DNA of 64,000 bases from positions 49,457 through 113,456 of the forward strand of contig NZ_VWPL01000011.1 of the NCBI RefSeq assembly GCF_008630065.1. The letters are read 5' to 3'. Origin of the DNA: Blastochloris sulfoviridis (GTDB lineage Bacteria; Pseudomonadota; Alphaproteobacteria; Rhizobiales; Xanthobacteraceae). A program made the position numbers and the translations under genes. Numbering within the stretch: the stretch's first letter is position 1; every line of letters starts with the position of its first letter. Below the pieces are notes generated by a model. It was not told where the DNA came from. It made no database searches and saw only the letters and a program-made list of their open reading frames with translations. This document shows, one piece after another, positions 58,011 through 64,000 of this stretch.

Positions 58011-59213
58011 TCAGACCACGGCCTTGCGGCTCGCCATCATCTCGGCGAAGCGGGCGAACAGATAGTGGCTGTCCTGCGGGCCGGGCGAGGCTTCGGGGTG
58101 GTACTGCACCGAGAAGGCCGGCCGGTCGGTCAGCGCGATGCCGCAATTCGAGCCGTCGAACAGCGACACGTGGGTCTCCACCGCATTGCCCGGCAGCGTG
58201 TCGCGGTCCACCGCGAAGCCGTGGTTCATCGAGGTGATCTCGACCTTGCCGGTGGTGAGATCCTTGACCGGGTGATTGGCGCCGTGATGGCCCTGGCGCA
58301 TCTTGCGCGTCCGGGCGCCGACCGCGAGGCCCAGCATCTGGTGGCCGAGGCAGATGCCGAAGGTCGGCACCTTCGCCTCCAGCAAGGTGCGGATCACCGG
58401 CACGGCGTAGCGCCCGGTCGCCGCCGGATCGCCGGGGCCGTTGGAGAGGAACACGCCGTCCGGGCTCAAGGCCAGGATGTCCTCGGCCGGGGTGGTCGGC
58501 GGCACCACCGTGACCTTGGCGCCGGTGGTGGCGATGAGGCGCAGGATGTTGCGCTTGATGCCGTAGTCGATGGCGACGACGTGGCGGTTCGTCGCCTGCT
58601 GCCGGCCATAGCCGCCGGGCCACGCCCACACCGTCTCGTCCCAGCCGTAGCGCTGGGTCGAGGCGACCTTCGGCACGAGGTCGAGCCCGTCCATCGAGGG
58701 CAGCGCCGCCGCCGCGCGCGTCAGCGCCTCGACGTCGAAGCGGCCGTCCGGCGCATGCGCGATCACCGCATTGGGCATGCCGGCCTCGCGGATGCGCGCC
58801 GTCAGCGCCCGGGTGTCGAGCCCGGAAATGCCGATGATGCCGCGCGCCTTCAGCCAGGCGTCGAAATGCTTGGCGGCCCGCCAGTTCGAGGCGCCGGTGA
58901 TCGGCGCGCGCAGCACCACGCCGCAGGCCCCCAGCACCGCCGCCATGTTGACGGTCTCGATGTCGTCGTCGTTGGTGCCGACATTGCCGATGTGCGGGAA
59001 GGTGAAGGTGATGATCTGCCCGGCATAGGACGGGTCGGTCAGGATTTCCTGGTAGCCGGTCATCGCGGTGTTGAAGCACACCTCGCCGGCGGCCTGGCCG
59101 GTGGCGCCGAGCCCGAACCCTTCGAGCACCAGCCCGTCGGCCAGCACCAGCAGCGCGGTGGACTTCGGGTCTTGCCAGACGTGGCCCTGCCAATTGTCTT
59201 GTTCGCTGCCCAT
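58011..59213 (-). CDS. carA: Carbamoyl-phosphate synthase small subunit
   Basis: Glutamine amidotransferase subunit for arginine and pyrimidine synthesis, 400 aa. The N-terminal domain shows FNTAMTGYQEILTDPSYAGQIITFTFPHIGN; the class I amidotransferase domain shows SNGPGDPA, nucleophile Cys in PTFGICLGHQMLG, NHGFAVD and QYHPEASPGP. ATG 59213 gives the usual start; longer frames run into noncoding DNA. carB is not adjacent on the left, where ahcY lies. Confidence 0.95.
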   Translation of the reverse strand: MGSEQDNWQGHVWQDPKSTALLVLADGLVLEGFGLGATGQAAGEVCFNTAMTGYQEILTDPSYAGQIITFTFPHIGNVGTNDDDIETVNMAAVLGACGVVLRAPITGASNWRAAKHFDAWLKARGIIGISGLDTRALTARIREAGMPNAVIAHAPDGRFDVEALTRAAAALPSMDGLDLVPKVASTQRYGWDETVWAWPGGYGRQQATNRHVVAIDYGIKRNILRLIATTGAKVTVVPPTTPAEDILALSPDGVFLSNGPGDPAATGRYAVPVIRTLLEAKVPTFGICLGHQMLGLAVGARTRKMRQGHHGANHPVKDLTTGKVEITSMNHGFAVDRDTLPGNAVETHVSLFDGSNCGIALTDRPAFSVQYHPEASPGPQDSHYLFARFAEMMASRKAVV

Positions 59214-59354
59214 CGCTCGCCTACATATGTGGCCGCGCGCGGGCGCACGCCGCAAACGCGACGCCCGGGCGCGGGTCGTTGTCGGATCTTGATCTGCGAA
59301 CCTAAGTGACAAAGGTCCGCACGTCAACCGCCACCCAGATCGAAATTTCCACGT

Positions 59355-59371
59355 TTTATCAATTAGATAAA
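59355..59371. promoter_or_regulatory. Palindrome in the carA/yqeY divergent region
   Basis: TTTATC and GATAAA flank AATTA in an AT-rich patch of the 233-base divergent gap. It could be an operator or part of a promoter. Just before yqeY, GCCATCTCGCGAAA and GCCATCTTGCGAAA repeat with a 19-base period (59403-59436). Confidence 0.4.
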
Positions 59372-59446
59372 GCGATGCCGCCGTCGTTTCGGCGAACGCG
59401 TTGCCATCTCGCGAAACGCGTCGCCATCTTGCGAAAGGTCTGTTCC

Positions 59447-59899
59447 GTGTTCCGCACCACCCTCACCGAGGCGCTGACCGCCGCCGTCAAGGCCCAGGAC
59501 AAGCGCAGGATGTCGACGCTGCGGCTGATCACCGCCGCGCTCAAGGACCGGGATATCGACGCCCGCGGCAACGGCAAGGGTCCGCTGGCGGACGACGAGA
59601 TCTTCGCGTTGCTGGCCAAGATGATCAAGCAGCGCCAGGAATCGGCGACGATCTACGCCGATGCGGGGCGGCCCGAGCTCGCCGCGCAGGAGCGCGAGGA
59701 GATCGACATCATCGCCGCCTTCCTGCCCCAGCAGCTCGGCGAGGACGAGGCGAAGGCGGCCATCGCCGCGGTGGTGGCCGAGACCGGCGCCGCCGGCATG
59801 AAGGACATGGGCAAGGTGATGGCGGTGCTGAAGGAGCGCTTCGGCGGCCGCATGGATTTCGGCAAGGCCTCCAGCTGGGTCAAAGCCGCGCTGGGGTGA
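59447..59899 (+). CDS. GatB/YqeY domain protein
   Basis: A 150-aa protein related to the tRNA-binding tail domain of GatB. MFRTTLTEALTAAVKAQDKRRMSTLRLITAALKDRDIDARG, then ATIYADAGRPELAAQEREEIDIIAAFLPQQL and the C-terminal KDMGKVMAVLKERFGGRMDFGKAS are family signatures. It starts at GTG 59447. Stand-alone YqeY proteins often sit opposite carA in this order; the precise role is unknown. Confidence 0.92.
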   Translation: MFRTTLTEALTAAVKAQDKRRMSTLRLITAALKDRDIDARGNGKGPLADDEIFALLAKMIKQRQESATIYADAGRPELAAQEREEIDIIAAFLPQQLGEDEAKAAIAAVVAETGAAGMKDMGKVMAVLKERFGGRMDFGKASSWVKAALG

Positions 59900-60026
59900 C
59901 GCGCCTTCCGGCCGATCAGGTCGGGAAGCCGCATGCCGTTCGCCGAAAAATCCTCGTCCGATCAAGGATTTTTCGGCGAGACCGTTTCCGGTATCCCGAA
60001 GGGATCGACCGGAAACCGCACGATGC
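59899..60026 (-). repeat. Family-A intergenic repeat, inverted copy
   Basis: On the minus strand: GGTTTCCGGTCGATCCCTTC, then a perfect 14-bp stem starting CGCCGAAAAATCCT and ending AGGATTTTTCGGCG, then the CCTGATCGG-centred hairpin. It fills the gap between convergent yqeY and ybaK. Confidence 0.8.
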
Positions 60027-60059
60027 GCCTTCCGGCCGATCCGGCCGGCCACCGGCCCA

Positions 60060-60542
60060 TCAGCCCGGCGCATGCTCCAGATCCACCACCTGCGCCCCGG
60101 TCAGCGCCGCGAGGCGGGCGGGCGCAAGCTCGATCTGCAGGCCGCGCCGGCCGCCATTGACCAGCACGGTGGCGTGCGCCATTGCCGCCGCGTCGAGGAA
60201 GGCCGGCACCCGCTTCTTCTGGCCGAGCGGCGAGATGCCGCCGACATGATAGCCGGTGATGCGCTCGGCCGCCGCCGGCGCCATCATCGCCGCCTCCTTC
60301 ACCTTGGCCGCGGCGGCGAGCTTCTTGAGGCTCACCGTACGGTCGGAGGCGATGATCGCCACGGCCGGCTTGCCGCCGGCCTCGACCATCAGCGTCTTCA
60401 ACAGGCGCGCCGGGTCGATGCCGAGCGCCTCGGCCGCCTGCAGGCCGATGCGGTCGGCATCGGGGTCGTAGTCGTATTCGTGCAGCGCGAACGGCTCGTT
60501 CGCGCGCTCCAGCGCCAGCGTCGCCGGCGTGCCCTTGGCCAT
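60060..60542 (-). CDS. ybaK: Cys-tRNA(Pro) deacylase YbaK/EbsC
   Basis: Trans-editing enzyme that removes Cys from mischarged tRNA-Pro, 160 aa. FALHEYDYDPDADRIGLQAAEALG, the conserved Lys region LLKTLMVEAGGKPAVAII, SLKKLAAAAKVKEAAM and ERITGYHVGGISPLGQKKRVP are diagnostic. Flanked on both sides by family-A repeats. Confidence 0.93.
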   Translation of the reverse strand: MAKGTPATLALERANEPFALHEYDYDPDADRIGLQAAEALGIDPARLLKTLMVEAGGKPAVAIIASDRTVSLKKLAAAAKVKEAAMMAPAAAERITGYHVGGISPLGQKKRVPAFLDAAAMAHATVLVNGGRRGLQIELAPARLAALTGAQVVDLEHAPG

Positions 60543-60556
60543 GGACGGATCACCTC

Positions 60557-60681
60557 ATGCGGTTTCCGGTCGATCCCTCCGGGATACCGGAAACGGTCTC
60601 GCCGAAAACCCCTTGTTCGATGCCGGGCTTTTCGGCGATCGGAATACGGTTTTCCGGCTTGATCAGCCGGAAGCCGCATCA
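60557..60681 (+). repeat. Family-A intergenic repeat, copy 3
   Basis: GCGGTTTCCGGTCGATCCCT, GGATACCGGAAACGGTCTC, CGCCGAAAACCCC...GGGCTTTTCGGCG and TTCCGGCTTGATCAGCCGGAA in order. It is one of the best preserved copies. 60682-60787 next to it shows no gene. Confidence 0.8.
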
Positions 60682-60787
60682 AACGCCGAACCGCCCTGCA
60701 CCGCCAGGGGATTGGGGCGGATGCAGGGCGGCCGCTCGCTTCGGGCGCGCCGAAGACGAACTCAGGCATGGGGGGACGCCGCGTCAT

Positions 60788-60907
60788 AGGGTTGCCGGGT
60801 GATCCCCTCGGGCTGCCGGAGACGGTCTCGCCGAAAATCCCGTGTTCGATAACGGGCGTTTCGGCGACCGGAACGCGGCTCGAAGGCTTGATCAGCCGGA
60901 AGTCGCA
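60788..60907 (+). repeat. Family-A intergenic repeat, copy 4
   Basis: GGTTGCCGGGTGATCCCCTC, GGCTGCCGGAGACGGTCTC, CGCCGAAAATCCCGTG...CGTTTCGGCG and GGCTTGATCAGCC. It touches the stop codon of the next minus-strand gene and may act as its terminator. Confidence 0.75.
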
Positions 60908-61264
60908 TCAGCGGCACACCCGCACGGTGCGGACATAGTTGCCGTAGCGGTCGAAGCGGTCCTGCAGGTAGCACTCGCGGTAGGAATTGGACGCCGCGGC
61001 CGCGGCGATGCCGCCGAGCAGCAGGCCGGCTGCGACGCCGCCGGCGATCGCGCCGCCATGGCCGCGATGCCAGTGGCCGCCATGGTGGTGGTGATGGGGG
61101 TGCGGATGCCACGCCTGGGCCGGGCCGGCGGTGCCGAGCGCGGCGGCGCCGAAGAGGACGGCGGCGAGTGCGGTGGCGATCGAGGTCTTGGCGATCGAGG
61201 TCTTGGTGATCGAGGTCTTGGTGATCGAGGTCTTGGCGAGGCGGATGGTGGCGGAGCGGGTCAT
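60908..61264 (-). CDS. Small exported His/Gly-rich protein with a repeat-expanded signal peptide
   Basis: A 118-aa product. The start MTRSATIRLAKTS is followed by four KTSI(T/A) units that extend the basic region before a hydrophobic core (ATALAAVLFGAAALGTAG) and AQA cleavage site. The mature part begins WHPHPHHHHHGGHWHRGHGG, which may bind metal, then a Gly-zipper-like helix (AIAGGVAAGLLLGGIAAAAA) and a C-terminal YRECYLQDRFDRYGN with Cys pair. GGAG precedes ATG 61264. Such proteins are abundant and uncharacterised in rhizobia. Confidence 0.7.
   Translation of the reverse strand: MTRSATIRLAKTSITKTSITKTSIAKTSIATALAAVLFGAAALGTAGPAQAWHPHPHHHHHGGHWHRGHGGAIAGGVAAGLLLGGIAAAAASNSYRECYLQDRFDRYGNYVRTVRVCR
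61177..61236 (-). repeat. 15-bp tandem repeat (four units) in a signal-peptide region
   Basis: Four units of (C/T)GATCGAGGTCTTGG stand head to tail; pairs of units are identical. Each encodes five residues, so copy changes keep frame. Confidence 0.85.
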
Positions 61265-61629
61265 GGTGGTCTCCTCGGGCTGGCGTGTGGGGCCGTGCGG
61301 CGCCGTCCTCCTTTGGTCGCGGCGTCCGCCGGGGAGGTTCAAGGGGTGCGCACGAAATTCGGATGCGCACGAAACTGCCGACGGCGGCCGGCCGGAAAGG
61401 GCGGCGTGTGTGCGCGCGTCGCGATGGCGCTCGCGGCAAATCCTGCGTAGATTTCGGCAAATCCGTCCGCCGGGGCGCGTCTCGGTTCAGGTGCAACCGG
61501 ATTCCGGGGCGTGACGAACGCCTGTGGTGGGGGGCGGGTTCGGTCGCAAACCGGTCGCGCGAGCGGGCAACGTTTGCGCCTCGACAGGGGGCGATGCCGG
61601 CTCGCGACGCCGAAATTCGCATGAGTTCT

Positions 61630-61725
61630 TGATCGGACGCAGTTTCTTCCGCAAAACCGCGATCCCGTATCGCGATCCACACGTGCCGACCAATCGTGCC
61701 GACCACTTTTGCAGATGACCGCTCT
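61630..61725 (+). repeat. Family-B intergenic hairpin, degenerate copy with an insertion
   Basis: TTTCTTCCGCAAAACCG at the left and CCACTTTTGCAGATGACC at the right match the family; about 40 unrelated bases lie where the loop should be. It directly precedes the mutase gene. The rest of 61265-61629 shows no gene. Confidence 0.45.
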
Positions 61726-61740
61726 GGGGAGCCTCGCCCG

Positions 61741-63615
61741 ATGACCGACCTTTCGCTCGCGTCCGACTTTCCCGCCGCCACCCGCGACGACTGGCTGAAA
61801 GTGGTCGAAAACGTGCTGAAGGGGGCGCCGTTCGACAAGAAGCTGGTGTCCGCCACCGCCGACGGCATTCGCATCGAGCCGATCTATCCGCGCCGCGCCG
61901 ACCGCGCTCCGCTGGCCGGCCGCGCCGCCGGTGCGCCCTGGCGGGTGATGGCCCGCCTCGACATCCCCGATCCGGCCCGCGCCAACGCCCAGGCGCTGGA
62001 GGATCTCGAAGGCGGCGCCACCGGCCTGACGCTGGTGTTCAACGGCGCCATCGGCGCCCGCGGCTTCGGCCTGCCGGCGTCGGCCGACGCGATCGCGGCC
62101 GTGCTCGCCGACGTGGTGCTCGACGCCATCGCCATCGATTTCGACCTCGGCCCCGAGGCCAAGGCGGCGCCGGGGATCTTCGCCGCGCTGGTGGCCGGGC
62201 TCGGGGTCGATGCGTCCGCACTCGACGTGTCGTTCGGCATCGACCCGCTGGGGGCTGCCGCGGTGCGCGGTGGGCTTGCCACCCCCTGGCCGGCGCTGGC
62301 GCCGGATTTCGCCGCCGAGATCGCGGCGCTGGCCCAGGCCGGCTTCCGCGGGCCGTTCGCGGTCGCCGATGGCCGCCCGGTGCACGATGCCGGCGGCTCG
62401 GAGGTGCAGGAGCTGGCCTTCGTGCTCGCCGCCGGGGTGGCCTATCTGCGGGCGCTGGAGGCCGGCGGCATTCCGCTGGAGGACGCCCGCCGCTTCGTCT
62501 ATGCGCGGCTGTCCGCCGACGCCGACCAGTTCCTCACCATCGCCAAGCTCCGGGCGCTGCGCCGGCTGTGGGCGCGGCTGGAGGCGGCCTGCGGGCTTGA
62601 GCCCGCGCCGCTGCGCATCGTCGGCGAGTCCGCCTGGCGCATGTCGAGCCGGCGCGACCCGTGGGTGAATTTGCTGCGCAACACGGTGGCCTCCTTCGCC
62701 GCCGGCGTCGGCGGCGCCGACGGCCTCACCGTGCTGCCGTTCACCGCAGCCCTCGGCCTGCCCGACGCCTTCGCCCGCCGCATGGCCCGCAACACCCAGA
62801 TCGTGCTGATCGAGGAATCCCACCTCGGCAAGGTCGCCGACCCGGCGGCCGGCACCGGCGGCATCGAGACGCTGACCGACGAACTCTCGGCGCGCGCCTG
62901 GGCGCTGTTCCAGGAGATCGAGGCGGAGGGCGGGCTCGCCGCGGCGCTGCAGGCCGGCCTGGTGCAGGCGAAGGTCGCCGCCACGCGGGCCGAGCATCGC
63001 AAGGCGGTGGCCCGCCGCAAGGAGCCGATCACCGGCGTCTCCGAATTCCCGCTGATCGCCGAGGCCGAGGTGGCGGTGCTGGACACCGCCCCGGTGGCGC
63101 TGCCGGCGCCGTCGCTCGCGGTTGCCTTCGCCCCGCTCCAGCCCGGCCGGATCGCCGAGCCGTTCGAGGCGCTGCGCGATGCCGCCGACCGCTACCTGGA
63201 CAAGACCGGCAGGCGGCCGGCGCTGTTCCTGGCCAATCTCGGCCCGATCGCCGCCTTCACCGCCCGCGCCACCTTCGCCAAGAACTTCTTCGAGGCCGGC
63301 GGCATCGAGACCGTCTCGAACGACGGCTTCGCGGCCGACGGCGCCAGCACCGATCTTGCGGCGCTGGCTGCGGCCTTCAAGGCCAGCGGCGCCGCCGTGG
63401 CCTGCATCTGCTCGTCGGATGCGCTCTATGCCGAGGAGGCGGTGGCGGCCGCCGCGGCGCTGAAGGCGGCCGGCGCGACGCACCTGTGGCTCGCCGGCAA
63501 GCCGGCGCCGGAGCTGGAAGGCCCGGTGACGGAGGCCGGCGTCGGCGGCTTCGTCTTCATGGGCGCCGACTTGCTGGCCGTGCTGGCCGAGGCGCACCGG
63601 GTCATCGGCGTCTGA
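61741..63615 (+). CDS. mutA: Methylmalonyl-CoA mutase small (beta) subunit
   Basis: Non-catalytic partner of the B12-dependent mutase of propionate metabolism, 624 aa. MTDLSLASDFPAATRDDWLKVVENVLKGAPFDKKLVSATADGI at the start, then a degenerate TIM barrel (LLRNTVASFAAGVGGADGLTVLPF) and a cobalamin-fold-like C-terminal domain without a B12-binding DxHxxG motif (GLxS-like region FMGADLLAVL). The large subunit gene usually follows at once; here an insertion element begins 330 bases downstream, at the window edge. Confidence 0.9.
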   Translation: MTDLSLASDFPAATRDDWLKVVENVLKGAPFDKKLVSATADGIRIEPIYPRRADRAPLAGRAAGAPWRVMARLDIPDPARANAQALEDLEGGATGLTLVFNGAIGARGFGLPASADAIAAVLADVVLDAIAIDFDLGPEAKAAPGIFAALVAGLGVDASALDVSFGIDPLGAAAVRGGLATPWPALAPDFAAEIAALAQAGFRGPFAVADGRPVHDAGGSEVQELAFVLAAGVAYLRALEAGGIPLEDARRFVYARLSADADQFLTIAKLRALRRLWARLEAACGLEPAPLRIVGESAWRMSSRRDPWVNLLRNTVASFAAGVGGADGLTVLPFTAALGLPDAFARRMARNTQIVLIEESHLGKVADPAAGTGGIETLTDELSARAWALFQEIEAEGGLAAALQAGLVQAKVAATRAEHRKAVARRKEPITGVSEFPLIAEAEVAVLDTAPVALPAPSLAVAFAPLQPGRIAEPFEALRDAADRYLDKTGRRPALFLANLGPIAAFTARATFAKNFFEAGGIETVSNDGFAADGASTDLAALAAAFKASGAAVACICSSDALYAEEAVAAAAALKAAGATHLWLAGKPAPELEGPVTEAGVGGFVFMGADLLAVLAEAHRVIGV

Positions 63616-63748
63616 ACCGTAAGAGTCCGGGCCAACCCCACGCCAACGGCTCCTGGCGCGAGGCGTTTTCGTTGTCGGCGTGCCGGGTTTCCGGTGGCAA
63701 GCCGAGACGGCTTCCGGCCAATTTCGGGTTTTGGGTTTCGCGCCCCCC

Positions 63749-63864
63749 ACCCCCGACCCCTCCCCACCGCTCGCGAAGCTCGCGGGGGGAGGGGAGAAAA
63801 GGGGGCGCCTCTTCTCCCCTCCCCCCATGAACGCAGTGAATGGTGGGGAGGGGTCGGGGGCAGG
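63749..63864. repeat. GC-rich inverted repeat downstream of mutA
   Basis: CCCCGACCCCTCCCCACCG at the left and GGTGGGGAGGGGTCGGGG at the right, with GGGGGAGGGGAGAA and TTCTCCCCTCCCCCC inside, form an imperfect inverted pair. Sequences of this kind are common dispersed repeats in rhizobial genomes. Confidence 0.55.
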
Positions 63865-63947
63865 GGAATCGCAGATGAGTATAAGGGCATTGCGCGGGAG
63901 GTAGAGAAGGATTCATTCATGAGGCTTCTCGATTCGGGGAGGCTCCC

Positions 63948-64000
63948 ATGCAGGCTCTCATCTCGATTTTCCGCCAAGTTCACGATCCTCGCGACATCAA
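63948..64000 (+). mobile_element. ISAs1-family transposase, first codons (runs off the right edge)
   Basis: ATG 63948 follows GGAGG. The visible MQALISIFRQVHDPRDI resembles the N-terminal domain of ISAs1-type (DDE_Tnp_1-associated) transposases, which start with a short helix and a VxDPR motif. Only 17 codons are available, so the call is tentative. Confidence 0.5.

Overview
The window is high-GC DNA with the gene neighbourhoods of an alphaproteobacterium of the order Hyphomicrobiales (Rhizobiales). The evidence is phoR-pstS, rimP-nusA-ylxR-infB-rbfA-truB with rpsO-pnp, rpmH-rnpA-yidC-engB, a TIGR02300 (FYDLN acid domain) protein before aroA-cmk-rpsA-sppA-ihfB, lapA-trpFBA-accD, radA-cvpA-purF-SDR, and the chvI-chvG-hprK-EIIA-HPr-ahcY block. 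AccD has lost most of its zinc-finger cysteines, AroA is of the CP4-like class II, and HprK is the short alphaproteobacterial form. Dispersed intergenic repeats resemble those of the Bradyrhizobium/Xanthobacteraceae side of the order. The genus cannot be fixed from sequence alone.

Layout: 1-4.6 kb carries phosphate sensing (pstS, phoR), a secreted protein, a flippase-like membrane protein and rlpA. 5.1-15.5 kb is the transcription/translation superoperon, with a terminator-like hairpin just before rimP. 15.7-19.2 kb holds msrA, a YqhA-like protein and a MarR regulator divergent from a membrane gene across two tandem operators. 19.3-22.7 kb is the ribosome and membrane-insertion operon read leftward. 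23-28.7 kb is aroA-cmk-rpsA-sppA. 28.8-34.1 kb is ihfB-lapA-trpFBA-accD, with a MntA/HepT-like pair inserted before trpF.

Accessory DNA is concentrated at 34.1-42.1 kb. It has two transposase remnants, then PilZ, a polysaccharide NDP-sugar dehydratase, a flippase-like/O-antigen-ligase fusion and an AT-richer transglutaminase-like gene. 42.2-49.4 kb returns to core functions (pyrC, pyrE, SDR, purF, cvpA, radA), but a PIN-domain nuclease pair sits between purF and the SDR gene. 49.6-50.6 kb is a small graveyard of a cut methyltransferase and an IS1182-type remnant. 50.7-61.3 kb has a Flp-like peptide, a HugZ-like protein, ChvGI, the nitrogen/carbon PTS proteins, ahcY, carA, yqeY and ybaK. 61.7-63.6 kb is the methylmalonyl-CoA mutase small subunit, followed by the start of an ISAs1-type transposase at the right edge.

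The most interesting observations are as follows. (1) A MntA/HepT-like toxin-antitoxin pair in which both the nucleotidyltransferase active site and the tyrosine it would modify are changed. (2) A PIN nuclease with an unrecognised small partner inside the purF operon. (3) Two families of structured intergenic repeats, one showing compensatory base changes between copies. (4) A terminator placed as an attenuator before rimP. (5) Tandem-repeat coding sequence in RadA and in a signal peptide.
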